64,000 bases of DNA, taken from Phoenix dactylifera (Eukaryota > Streptophyta > Magnoliopsida > Arecales > Arecaceae). The stretch is taken from contig NC_052399.1 in the NCBI RefSeq assembly GCF_009389715.1, positions 2,434,938 to 2,498,937 on the forward strand, given 5' to 3'. This document shows positions 31,410 to 44,598 of this stretch, piece after piece. Within the stretch, counting starts at the first letter, position 1. The number at the start of each line of letters is the position of its first letter. Under the pieces are notes generated by a model that worked only from the letters and a program-made list of their open reading frames with translations, was not told the origin of the DNA and did not search any database. The position numbers and the translations under genes are program-made.

Positions 31410-34093
31410 TACTCTTTTTTCTGCCTCAAATCTAGAGGGAGCCTCGGGGAGCGGCTCGAATAGATTCCTCTGCCTTCCTCCTGATCACACTCACATGTCT
31501 GGTGGACTCCCACCTCCCTAACTCTCCTTTCCCATCTGCCTCTCGTCTCTCTAGATAGAAGTAGGTTAGTGAGGAGGTATTCCTGTACGTAGTCAGGCTG
31601 GTGGCAAATTGGAAGCTCTAGGGGTTTAAAATAAGAGATGAATATCGGTAACGACGGCTTGGACCAGCATTTTGCTTGTAAGAATCTGGCATAACAAGAA
31701 CTAAGAATACTAGAACAAACTCCCACTCTAGCAGAATAAAGCTATATTATGATACTTCCACTCGTGTTTATCTTCTTTGTCCATACTAATCTTCTTTGGT
31801 GGATAGCATGAGTAAATTAGAAATGAAAGTTACGATGAGTTAAATTTTTTTGTTTCATCCTTCTTGGAAAGGTCCATCATCTATTTTGTGATAATTGAAC
31901 CGATAGAACATTCGGAGAACATCCAAAACTGTTGTCTTTAAGAAAATGAGAAAAAAGCGAGAGAAATACTAGGTGGATGAGTGGGTCAAGAGTCCGCCTA
32001 ACAAGACTAAATCCTTAGCATCGTAGGTATATAATTTAATTAAGTAACAATAATATACTAATTTAATTAATTAATTAATTACATTCTAAACGACAAGATA
32101 GCTTTTCTATCTGATTGATTGTCCTTGGGCCCAAGAGCTTCTAGCAAATGCCACATTATACTAACGTATGTGAAAAACCTTTGGATAGTCTTGTAATTCT
32201 CATTTGAAGAATAATTAGGAAAGAACCTCATATCGAAATAATTATGGACAGCTTAACCTCGATGGCCATGTACATGGTGCTTGTGGAAGGAAAGAAATGC
32301 TCTCTCGTATCGAGGAGACATGCCCCATAACAAAATCTATGCTTTTTGTGTGTTAAACAAGGTTTTCAACTAGGTAGAAGCATAGAACACCTAATTCTCA
32401 CACTCAGTTTCTTTCCTAGGTCAAACCGAGCCTCTCGCCTCTCTTTCATTATATCTGATAACAGCTGTGCAAACTCAACAATGGCACAACTAAATCTATT
32501 TGTAAATCACCTCACTATAAATATCCTACATTAATTAAAATGGGTGGGAAAACCTTCCCTTTTATCAAAAAAAAGTTGGCAAAAAAATAAGAGAGAGAGA
32601 GAAAACTCGAAGTATTGGTGTCATTAGATCAAATGACAAAAAAAAAAAAAAAAGAATGTCCTGTCTAACTTGTAGGGCATATTATATATATATATATATA
32701 AAACTACAATCATTGCTTTTATAGTTGCTGCCGCCAAAATTTGCCCCATGAACTATAAGTGGTTGGTTTTACTTGGAGGTTCTGCTCGGACTGGTCTGCT
32801 CAGATGAATAGGTTTGCTTGGAGCTTTAAGTCTGACCTACAAATAGGAGAGAAAACATCGAGGGTTACTAAACTTGATCAGGTGGTAACTCTCTGATGCC
32901 TAAGTCAAATCAAGTTTTTAGAGAACAATAAAGATTTAAGAGAGCTATGAGTACGAGAGAATGTCGTAGAATTTTTTTACTTGGAGGTCTCCCAACTCCG
33001 ATATATGTAAGAATAAGGGCATAGAATTGTTATCCAAAAGATCAAGCACAATACGTAATGTCGGACGTATGATAACTGTCTGGTCATACAATAACTTCTC
33101 AATGTGCTGAATGAGCTATAAATGTTGCGCAACGTACCTTATATATATGCGGGACTAGTCATCAATTTAATATGCGGTTTGAATTTGACACACATGGTTT
33201 GTTGTTGCTTGGCGGCCGATCCATTGTAGTCGGCCATTCTGGTCGGCAGCAGTCACAAGCTGATAGGTCGAGGCCACGTTTAGCCATAAGTAAATTCAAA
33301 GTTACTCAACGAAAATTCTATTCTCTAATCTACGCTCATAGGCTAGCTGTTAACAAGAAGAAAGGAAGGCGGCAAATGATTGTTTAACGCCATCACCAAC
33401 CGGCCCTATCCATTCCTAATTAATTGAATCCACATCTAAATGCTGATATCAATTCTGTATCAAAAAAAAAAAGAGAGGCTCATGTCAATCCCAATTTAAT
33501 AACTAGGCTGGAGGCCTGCCAAAACAAGAGCCGTGACTTGCACGGATGTGCTTTCAAAACGGATTATTTGTGAAGATGTTATCCCTCAAAGGAAGCAAAG
33601 CTCAAGGAATCCCCCAAAATGGGAGGCCCCAATTTTAATATTCCGATGAGTTGCCTGAGTTTTTGGGTTCATACGGCTATCAGGCCGTCCCTCCGTAATG
33701 ATATTGTATTTGAATTAAAGTATTGAAGAGGTATTGACTCATCTAAGAGAAGACAGTTTTTTGAGGGCCTATTTTGATTAGTCGGTCGACCTAATCTCCC
33801 CGCCCCAACAAAACCACATCAAAAAAGAAAGCCTCTTTTCCCCTAGATTACGTGTGGATGAGAATGTAGGAGAGCATTGAGTGTTCTTAGCTATTAACAT
33901 GTTGCAAGGTATTAAAATATAGGAGAGGAACTTTTTCATATAGAAGAGTTTTTGTTTGTTTTTTTTTTCAAGAGTTATCTCATCAACAGATACTTTTGGA
34001 GCAGTAAGGTGAACATTTCTGCTCATTTTCTTTTCACAATGAAATAAGATGGATAAAGATAAGTGAGTTGAGCACTCTTGCAAAGTTGACAAC
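31410..34093. other. Intergenic, AT-rich
   Basis: Upstream DNA of MIR159 (about 31400-31730), then AT-rich sequence with an A-run at 32637-32653 and (TA)n at 32682-32701. 32515-32575 looks like a LINE tail (AAAACCTTCCC...ATCAAAAAAAAG). No gene seen. Confidence 0.45.
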
Positions 34094-34387
34094 ACTCCGC
34101 CTGAGAAGCACTAGAAAAACACCACCAGATTTTAAAGTAGCCCGATCTAATTCAAAAAATTTATCATGTTCGTGTTTTGAGTTGTGTATTTCTAAGTATT
34201 GATACAGAGTTGTGAATCATAACTCTTATCGGTGGATGATACTCCGCCTAAAAAGCACTACGAAAAACACCATCAGATTTTAAAGTAGCCCAATCTAATT
34301 CAAAAATTTTATCTTATACGTATTTTGAGTTGTCTATTTCTAAGTATTGATATAGAGTTATGGATCATAACTCTTCAATGCACATTT
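34094..34387. repeat. Tandem duplication, 2 x 147 bp
   Basis: 34094-34240 and 34241-34387 both start ACTCCGCCT and share AAAACACCA, CAGATTTTAAAGTAGCCC, TTTCTAAGTATTGATA and CATAACTCTT. Noncoding; about 85-90% alike by eye. Confidence 0.85.
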
Positions 34388-36752
34388 CAAATGACTCTAT
34401 CTCAATATCACCAACCATCGGTGGATTGCTCAAGTGTACTCCTCCCCCCTCTCCCTCTTCTTCTCCCTATGAATCAAACTTTTTCTTGCCATAATGTTTA
34501 GTTCCTATTATTATCAATAACACAGTTCGGATCCTAGATGTAAAAATATAAGAAGGCAAATCCTTTCTCTCCATTGAAACAAGTAAGATTGTTGCTGATA
34601 TAGTATATCTAGCTAAACAAGCTCATTTTTTTTCCATCCTAGACCAAGCACTCACAACCATGTCATTCCATTAGCTACCTAGCCAATTGAGCCTATAGCC
34701 AATTTGTGGGAATGAGAACATGGTCTTGATCCATTTCGAAAGCCTTGTGCTTCATTTTCTCGGGGCAATTAACTGAAGATTTGGACATGCCAACAATGAT
34801 TTTTCAGATGAAAGTCCAAAAAGAATACAATTAAGTTTGTAACACGAGGAGAACCTTTACCCAAAGAGAATATTTGTGAAACATGTATAGGATGACTTTT
34901 ATACAGAGAGATAGAAAATCTAGATATTACGTCCAACGTTGCAAATCTAATTTAATTTCAGCCTTAACCCTCCCAATTTGGATCTTTCACATATTTGAAG
35001 TGTCCTCGAGACTAAGGTTCCAATATTTACTGGACCTGCATGAATCTAATTTAATTTAATTTCATCTTGGTTAGGCTCAACCATATCCATCTAGATGAAG
35101 CTCAAAATTGTAAACCTAATTAACTCTTCTTCTAAAATACCTAAATAAACTTATCTCGTTGTAACTAACATTGAAATGAGTGCATGCAAGTTTGACGATT
35201 TCCCTGGTGCACTTCCCTGAAGTTAAAACTATGGCTTACTTGATGCTCGTTTTGATACGATTTAGATCACGGGATCTGACAGGCAAGAATCTTGGGAGCC
35301 CTCTTGTTTTCCCGTGCTATCAATTCAATAAGACGACCGATGGTCTGGCACTATTTTTTTAGAAAGGGAAAGCAAAAGATAAGTTAACTGCAAACCATCC
35401 AAAACAAATTTGACCTTTATAATATTTACAATAATTATTATTTGCCCTATCCTACTATTGTAATAGCAAATAACATATTATGATGGTATAATAATAAAGA
35501 TATTATCCAAATCAAGGTTTCAAATACCGACGATGGTAGTGGTTATTGTTATTGTGATGAATATTGAAAAAATATATGGTAGTTATTCTTATTTTTGTCA
35601 TTATTTTCCATTATTTCTTATGTTCTTTATCGTAAAATAACATGAATTTTTTTTTTTCTGTTATATTGTTTGCAATTTTGATCCAATTGTTTATTTTATA
35701 AAACAATATATTGTTATAAGATATTTATTTTGACAAAAAAATAAGATTTTATGATTATTATTTTATCTATAAACAATACATGTTATTCATTTATAATATT
35801 AAAAAATATATTACGAGAAATGTCCACGTCCACATATGCTATATGGTAAAAGGAATTGGTATAATTTGGAGAATTGTAACGGCTATTATCTATTTTTTTT
35901 AGTATATAGACGAATATATCAGATGGGTCGTAATTTCATAATAATTATTATTTTAAATATTGGTCATGGATGAGATCTATTTTTTTTGAGTGAAAATAGT
36001 TGGAGAAAATAAGTATAGTAATTTACTTCATTTCATCGGTTACTTAGTATGGTTCGAATCTAGCGAGACAGATTTTATTTGATCGGTATTAAAATTTATC
36101 CCGATTCTAATTCTAATTCTAAATATAATTTTTTTTATTTTTTTTAAAATTATATATATATATTAGTTTTATTTTATCCAATCCATCTGGTCCGTGCTAC
36201 CTAATTCTCCGTTTTCGGAAAGTATGCATTAAAAATACGAGCAACGGTCTATCCAATGCGTACCGATTGTCTCTGGAGGTTGGATGTTGGACGGCGAGAG
36301 TGCAAATAGGAAGGAGAAGCAAAAGCAATAGCAGGTTTGAAAAAATCGTGGGCAAGACAAGAGTGGGGCCCAGAGTGGCAGGCAGGGACACGGGATCTCC
36401 GTCTTTCACGGTGACGTGGGGACCTGAACCAGGCCATCTAGTGCTTCGTCAGAGCCCAAGATCCCGTGATAGATCTCCTGTCCGTTGACCAGTCAACAAG
36501 TGGATCCCACGATCTCGCTGCGCCATCATCTCCGTACGGTGTATCACACCACGAGCGGCGGTGCGTTTGGTGGGCTTTCTCACTCCCCTCGGTCGCAAGT
36601 CTTTTTTTTTTTTATAAAAAAAAAACAAGAGGAGAAAAGGAGGCCCATATGCACTGGACGGCGCAGTGAGGGCCCACCGTGGTTAAACTGGAGGGACTTT
36701 AAAACGCATCATTAGTATAATTATCAAACTTGGCTACCAAATTGCTTTATTA
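34388..36752. other. Intergenic, no gene seen
   Basis: AT-rich (35400-36180 especially so); 36250-36660 is GC-richer but has no convincing frame. A T-run faces an A-run at 36601-36627. Confidence 0.5.
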
Positions 36753-37213
36753 GGGCTCGTTTGGTTTGCGGAAAAAGAAGGAGAAAAAGTGTAGTCAACG
36801 AGAAAGTAATGAGATGCTTCTTATTTGGTTGGAGTTTTTAAAAGAGAGAGATGAAAAAGTTGTATTCCCATGAAAATATGATTCCCATATTTTATGAAAA
36901 AGTTACTTTCCCATGAGGCGGGAATCACTCCGTTTTTATTTTTTTCCAAAAAAACCCTTCAGCATTAAAGAAGCATTAAAGAGGCATTAAACACCTAATT
37001 TTTATTAAGAGCATAATAAGAATTATACATAATTTTCCCAAAAAAGTGGATGGCCAACCAAATATAAGCACTTTGAAAATTTGTCACTTTCCCATGGTCA
37101 ACCAAACATGCTAAAAGTACTTTCCTAGGCATCCTCTTCCTACGAATTTGTTTCCCAAGAATCATATTCCTAGAAGATAATTCTAGGAATGCTTCCCGCG
37201 ATCCAAACGAGAG
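36753..37213. mobile_element. MITE family 1, copy 1 (about 460 bp)
   Basis: Ends GGGCTCGTTTGGTTTGCGG and, inverted, CTCTCGTTTGGATCGCGG. Internal inverted repeats around AAAAGTTACTTTCCCATG. The same family occurs at 47291-47759. Tourist/Harbinger-like ends; the target duplication is not clear in this copy. Confidence 0.75.
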
Positions 37214-38963
37214 TAATTCTAAACTACAATGCAGGATGATAAGAGAAATGACTTTTAGCTTTTTTGAAAAGATAAATATTTGAAACCCCACAAAATTAAC
37301 ACTTGTAGAGAACAATATTGCTATCCAGATCATGGTTATAACCATTGTAATGGTTGTTATAACGATTTTGACAATCCTCCATTATGTTATTGAGACAAAT
37401 ATTACAAAACTATAAAAATAGTTGTTTTTTGTCATTGTTCTCCATTATAACTTAGTACTTTAACATAAATAATGGCCTTTATTTTTACTTATACTTTCTT
37501 TCGGCAAAATAATATTTATTTTAAATTTTATAATATGTGATACCAGAAAAATTCTAGAAGGCTTAAACACCAAAATTAGCATCTTAAAAACCTCTTATAT
37601 GTGATTTTCTTTTTTAATTTTATTTCTCTTTTGTTTTTCTTGATAGAAATGGTGACAAAGGTCACCACCATTTCTTTATGCATTTGCCTCATATTAACAT
37701 TGTTGCGCTCTAGGAAGGGAATGTATAATTATCTGCATATATGATGGAATGACATCAATACAAGCTGATCTTTTAACAAAATTTGTAAATTGGAAGAGCC
37801 AAGACTCTCTCGGCCAACTGCTCCTTAAAAGTATACAAGCACAACCCTCATTCCATCTTCTCTCCCCGAGGACGATCATATCACAGGCTTTGCATCCCGC
37901 CAGACACCTTGGGTCAAATATGGTAGGCCATTGGCCGAGAGGCTGCTCTATCGAGTGGGGCTGACCGCCTCTAGTCTCGCTTTCAACTGAGACCGAATTC
38001 TGGGGTTGCTAGAAAAGACCCGGAAGGGGGGATCGGTGTATGGATTTGGCAACGGAATCTGGCCAATTTCGGGCACGAGAAGGGACAGGCCAAGTTGGAG
38101 AGCGGTATGTGCAGGGGTGTGGGGCTCATGAAAGCCCCATCTAACTGACTTGCCTCGTTTGAATTGCGTCTTTCGCTCCTCTTGTTTGGCCCTGGGGAGG
38201 TGAATGCTTCTGGGGCATGAAAGCTACGTCTCTGCTCTCGGGCAAAGCCAAGCATCTTTCTTGTGAAAAAGTAGGTGTCTTGTTGCATCGATCCCTTTAA
38301 TGTAGTTTGGACTGAGAAAGGACAAAGGCAGGTGAGGGTAATTGGGTTGGTTTCATTTATTGGTTTATGGGCCTGAGTTTGGACGTGAAGTGGCTAAATG
38401 AAGTGCCTGAAATTGGAAGGATACGTAATTTGAATATTGTTGCATGGACTTCAGAGTTACGTCTGATGGACGATGTATCTTTTTATAGAAGCTTGTGATT
38501 GACATGGTCCAATCCAACAGGTTGAACCCTGCAGTACATGTATATCTAGCAGGATGCCACCTGCATGGCCCTTCGCATGACACATGTCCCTTGTGTCCAC
38601 GTGGACAAGTACGATGCAAAGAATGCGTGGCATCAGGCACGGGCCCATTACAATCATGCCATATATATACTACGAAGGATATGAATGCAAAAATTCAACC
38701 AGCCTTTTTTTTTTTTTCATTTTGATTTACATGAATTACGAGATATTCCATTTCAAGTAGAGGAGCTCTTTTTAGAAAAAAGTCTCCCTCTCTTTAATCC
38801 ATTATCCCGTGAGAATTTCATAAGAAAGTCTGGTTTACATCAATTTTTGGGAGCGTTTTTGGGTAAATGTAGCACCATAGAAGGAGATTCACGTTTATGC
38901 TCTCTTGGTTGAGGCAAATTATATCCTTGCTTCGTACGAGCTAACATGGCCATCCACCACTAA
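37214..38963. other. Intergenic, no secure gene
   Basis: AT-rich DNA, then 37850-38350 of mixed composition. The minus frame 37983-38288 (101 residues) and the plus frame 38685-38912 show no motif I can name. Confidence 0.4.
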
Positions 38964-39112
38964 TCATCGAGATGAGAAATTATTAGGTGAATCAGATCCA
39001 CCGTAGTTCTAAGATGAAATCATTACATTTTTTTCTCCTCTTTCTTCTTTTTTATATCTAATAGCGGCACAACATGGACCAATTCCATCTAATAATTTCT
39101 CTACCAAGATGA
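38964..39112. mobile_element. Possible short MITE, about 150 bp
   Basis: The left end TCATCGAGATGAGAAATTAT mirrors the inverted right end TCATCTTGGTAGAGAAATTA; both ends then continue with GATCCA/GGTCCA words. Its end word matches the 10371-10540 element. Confidence 0.45.
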
Positions 39113-42095
39113 GCGCATGAAACTCGTAGGAATGTGGCTCGGGTGATTGGCATAGCGCAGCGCTATGTGGTGTGCCCAATGCAGGCTATAGTTTCTCGTT
39201 GGTTGAGCACCAAACCAAATGTATCCAATATGGTTGGAGAACTAGGCTATAGGTATCATGTTCTACCCAAGAATACACAACCTGCATGAATCCCTTGCTG
39301 CTAAGTTGGGTTAGGACGAAATGGCATTGCCTTCGTTAGTTTGTTCTGAAAAAAAGAATACAATATTTCTATTTGCGTCTATCATGCCAGACCAGACCCA
39401 AAACAGGGCTTGGTCAAAGCATAATTTTATTCTTTACCATTATTGCAAACATGTGGAAGTTGTTTTTAGATCCCATCCCAAAGGCCGTCCTCGATTGAAA
39501 TTCAAACAAAGAAATTCAACTAGTTTATTAGTATATGCAATAAGACAAAATGTCATATAGTGCTATCATATTGCCTTAATATGTTTCCATTATTGTCGAC
39601 ATAATGTCACGCAATAAACTTAAAATCTAAAATCTAAGATGAACAAGTTAAAAGTAATGACCATCGAGCACTTGCTCAAATGTTATCATCTCTTGCTGCT
39701 TGGGTACGAAATTAAGGGTGCCATTACACCCATCAAAAAATGTGATTGGTATAAATAGAATGTAGGGATTAACCCCTCCTAATCTCAAAAAAATATTAGA
39801 AATAATGGGTAATCATTCAAAGGATTGGCCTGCCATGAAAACATAAAATCCTGGTATTATGGATCTTTTAAAAGAGTATATATGTATTTTCACTCATATT
39901 CAGACATACAGGAATACGGGAAAGGTACTTGGAAACATACGCAAACACTCCGGCAAGACAAATTTTGTCATGTTCATTAAGCATTAATTATCACTATCTC
40001 TGATCTAAAAGATTGCACAACTACCATTTAAGATCGCTTAACATAACTTAGCCATGTTCAATCTTTTCAGAAAAAAAAACAAAAACTTGGATAAGATCAA
40101 AGACTATGGCTCAAAGCGTATACCATATGATCCTCCCACGTTGAGACAAAAGCAGCTTATTATCACAGTGAGCAGTTTTATATGCCTGACTGGCAAAATA
40201 AGTACAGTAAACATATATCTACTCGATAATCTCTACTGTTGTAATGGAAATTATTCCAGGGCTTTCTTCATGCTCTGTAAACTTCTCTTTATGCCCAAAC
40301 TTTAATTAAGTATATGCTCTAACTAGTTCAGCTGTGGTTTAAAGAAACAAGATTATATCAAGTGAAAGAACATTTAGTAACTGAATCTACACAATTTCCC
40401 CTTGATTCTCCAAAGAGAGCATGTTATCGACCGCTAGGACATATCTTTCCAGAGACTGAGACATCAACAAATTTGGAAAAGAACATGCCCAATAGCAAGT
40501 CTTTCCACTCCCTCACATCTTGAGCTGTGCCATAGTGTATTGGCTTTAATACCCTTTCTTTAATCTAAGACACAAAAACTCGTCAAGAAGCTTCTTCAAG
40601 TCTCCAAAGATAGTATCAAATCTTGTTAGTTGCAACTATGGTCTTTGCTGCTTTATAATCTAGTCCATTAATTCCTTGATCTTTTCTCTTTTTTTATTTT
40701 TGACCTGCAATGGATATTCTCTTTTCATAACAATCCTAACGTACATGTGATGGCCATTATTCATTCATAAGTCATTACGCACACGAGCAAAGCATAAAGC
40801 AGGAGGCTTGAAACTGTTTCAAAGGCTCTTACGCAACATCCAAGAGAATGACACTCAAGGTATTGGCAAAAAAAAAAGGAATTTGGTAGGTTCAGATAGC
40901 ATTGCGATATCATTTAGGACCAGAGTACTCTCAACAAAGATCTAAGATTATAAATTTATTACTAAGAGGAGGAGATACACAAGCTCAGGTTCTCTATAGG
41001 GCAGAAGAAAACAAGAACAACCATATTCAGCAAAATATCGCTTACCCTGATGACTTCTTTAAAATAAGTATCTGGAAGATAGCCAAAGAGAAATTAACAG
41101 TGAAATTTTACTACTATTGAAGATGACAACATCGATAAGAAATATACAGTCATTTCACAAGCAAGATGGGGTAATCTACGTCGCACGCTGTTTTTAAGAA
41201 TATTTTATGACAATGAAAACAGCTATATAAACGGTAATATTACTGTAAAATGAGGGTATAGACAATTGTATGATGGATAGTAGACTGGAAAAGATATTTT
41301 GGCAAGTACTGAAGAATAATGAACTCAACAAGCACATCATGGTACAGGAATTTATTTCTATAAAAAAGGAAAACAAAGGAAAAAGAAAAAGGAGGTGGAG
41401 GAATTGATTGTGGATAAGGAAAATGAGGAAAATACTAAGAAAATGGAAAGCTTTATTAATAGCTTCAACAAAAGATGCCGTATTTTAGTGATAGGACAAC
41501 TTTTCGGTATGGAGAGAAACAAGATCATAAACAAAATGAAGTGAGCCGAAATAACTCCATAACCAAGCATGTCAATGTAGATAATGTATGCATGGCCCAA
41601 ATTATATTGTGTTAAGACTACCGCAAAATCATTAATTAGATGCAGTAGTATTGCTGTAAGACAGAATTCCTAGCGATCCTAACACATATATGATATCATG
41701 TTAAATATTTTTATTATATCGCAAATTGTAGTATGTAAAATGACTCCACATATATATGTACATGATAAAATTTATAAGGAATTACAACATCAAGGTCTTG
41801 TACTAACATGTCTCCACCTTTAACCAACTCATATCCTTTGTGAAATATATCAATAGCATGCCTGATGATGTTATGAAAGGAGGAACCAGAAGACTTGCAA
41901 TAAGAATTCCACCAAGAAATGGTAGCAGGGTCAAGAATTGACTGACATGTTGAGGACATATGAAACAAAGAGCAGGAAAGGCCCCACTAAGTGGAGGATT
42001 TGGTTTCTTGTAGAGAAGGAAGAAAAACCGGGAAGCATTATGAAAGTCATGTCCAGGTGAAAGCAAATTTGAAAGGTCTTGCATCAGCAAAGAGT
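39113..42095. other. Intergenic, no gene seen
   Basis: Only short AT-rich frames. Nothing recognised. Confidence 0.5.
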
Positions 42096-42136
42096 GCCGT
42101 ATGAAAGCAATACTCTAACCACTGAGTTAAGTAGGT
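42096..42136 (-). pseudogene. trnM-CAU: Plastid trnM-CAU fragment (5' half)
   Basis: The minus strand reads ACCTACTTAACTCAGTGGTT, then AGAGTATTGC and TTTCATACGGC: acceptor 5' strand, D arm and the CAU anticodon loop of plastid elongator tRNA-Met. The T arm and 3' acceptor strand are absent. A 41-bp nuclear plastid remnant, not functional. Confidence 0.7.
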
Positions 42137-42437
42137 TATTTATCCCCAAAAAAGGACCCATGTGAAGCTTACGAGCTTGTGATGGGCCGAGCCTAAGGCG
42201 TCCCTTCCTACCTGTGTGCGTTGGACAGCACATATTTTCCGGGTCTCTTTCCGAACTTGGTACAAACCCTTCTACAGAAATGAATGCCAAACAACAAATC
42301 TTAACCCCTAGTTAAATGCATGCTTCTTGCTTCACAAAGTTATTTTTTTTTTTAAAAAAAAGAATGAAAAGGCAAGGAACATTTGTTTACAGATGTGGCC
42401 ACCCAGAGAGATTTTTATTGGTAGATTTCATAGTATC

Positions 42438-42470
42438 TCTCTCTCTCTCTCACACACACACACGCACACC
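42438..42470. repeat. (CT)n(CA)n compound microsatellite
   Basis: CT dinucleotides running into CA dinucleotides. Confidence 0.9.
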
Positions 42471-44598
42471 TGCTCAATTAGCTCTCTGTGCATCCTTTTC
42501 ATGATGTCTCTGCTAAAAGAACCTCCAGTAACAATGCATTCCAGGAGGAATTATAGAGACAAAAAGAATAGAAGATCAAATCTCAGTCATGTATGGATGC
42601 CCTCAATAGAATTTAAGGCACATAAAGCAACCTGTGAAGGTCCAGCATCCTCATCTGCTGAAGCATGTTGATTGAAGTGCTTAGAGATTGCATATATAAT
42701 TAGGTGACTCAAACGAGAACAGGATCATACAAACAAACACTCATAAGAATTCTTGATATCGGTTTGCATGAGCTTTTTCTGTATGAAGTTTCACCTGGAG
42801 TTGAGCCCAAGCCTTCTAGAATCTTATATAGGATCTAGTACAGATGCTTATCTAACCACATACTCTCTTAAAATACAAAGTAAGCAAACAATAATAAATG
42901 TAAAGCTACTCTTTTGATATGACATGCATCCAATTTTGACAGGTTTTTTTGAGGCCCTCGTCTGAAATAATCTAATAGGCAGATAATGTTACACGAATGT
43001 TTTTCATTCCTGGAGGCAGAACCATGAGTCACTAGGACTCTAGATGACTAGACCATGTTTCCTTGCTAAATTTTTGTCAATCTCAGCTCACAACAAACTG
43101 GAAACTGTTTAAATCAACTAAAAGGAGAGAAGATCATTGTACAGAATCTCCTAGTGACCTGTAAAGTAAAAATCTTGGACTTTTGAAGCCAAGTTTCTTT
43201 GGTAATCTCCTGTCTACCTCATCTCATAGAATTGTAAAATCTTGAGTGAGAGGGTTATTTGCAGTCATAATACAACAATAAGAACAACAAATGATGGTAC
43301 TCTGCTTTCGCATTGTTACTAGGTCTCCTTTCCCTCCTATCATACCCATGCATGAAACCCAGACACCTGAAAAGAGAGTCCTCTACAGCACCCGTTGCAA
43401 ACTAATGAACAATGCCTATTGATTTTCATCTCTTTACGCTCTGCTAGTTCTAACCTAACTTAATCGTCAATACAATATTTTTACTGCTATCACTGATACC
43501 GGATAAACAACCACATCTCTTTTCATTTATGCTGATGCCAGCATGCCTTTGTGGCTGAACATTCTGACTCATGATGCTAGTCTGAATATGCTCTTTTCAA
43601 GTACACACACACACACACACACACACAAAAACGAGCAGCACCAACATGTGAAGATAAGACATCTTCAAAAGCAAATTTCCACTACATACCACATGCAAAC
43701 GAAATGAGAGAAAAAAAATATGGATTTTAGTTAAAACCAATCAAAGTTATATACTGCAAATGAGTTAACATACACACTGCCAATGCCAAGTGTAAAGAAA
43801 GATGAAGGAAATAAGATATGTTTTAGTGAAAGACAATCAACTTTATATACTGAAAAAAGAGTCTTGATTCAAACAATAGAGTTAACCAAGAAGAAGAAGA
43901 AACAAAATTTAAGCAAAAGGACAATCTTGTAACGGCAGAACAGTATGCAGAGGCAGAAACCTCATCTTCTCAGCATGCTACACAACTGACTTAAAATATT
44001 TATTACATTAAAATGCCTCTAATCATGTACTTGTCATAAAATTTGAAAGTAATTCATGTCTATAAACCATTTCGTTTATCACAATATTTATCAGCAAGTT
44101 TTGGGCTTCCACAAGGAATTAGCAAATATTCAAATTTCTAAAGCCCAAAGAATAATTTTCAGAAACAGCTGTTTAATTACACAAGATTAATTGAAGCTCA
44201 CGTCAGAAAAAATAGCCTGTCAATCTTTAGCAAGAGCTTATGCAGCACAGAGAGACTTCAGTGAACCACATACAGCTTCATGTCCATATAATTTGTGAAT
44301 GATACATACTTTTGGGTATTGCTGAAGCAAAAAATAAGACTACTCCAATGAAATGAATAATTGTATAGCACATAATTCATAAATAACATTGAGGATACTG
44401 GTGTCAACTCCAGTTAAACCATGCACATGATTACTCCTTTATGCATGTTATACGACAGCTCCAAGCATAATTCACTAACATTTATTCATTAGGGAACAGT
44501 AATAGCCAAAATAGCAAACAACAGTTCAATTCACTTGCCATCATTTTCTCATATGCACCCAATGAACTAAATAGTTGGAAACTTGGAATATTCTAACC
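42471..44598. other. 3' flank of the PILS gene; no other gene
   Basis: AT-rich. The 3'UTR of the PILS gene must begin at 44598 and run leftwards; no clear poly(A) signal can be singled out. No further coding seen. Confidence 0.5.
43603..43627. repeat. (AC)n microsatellite
   Basis: About twelve AC units. Confidence 0.95.

Noticed and set aside
37983..38288. 101-codon minus frame with SFHAPEAFTSPGPNKRSERR
   Set aside because: Resembles no family I can name; composition and lack of promoter or splice context give no support.
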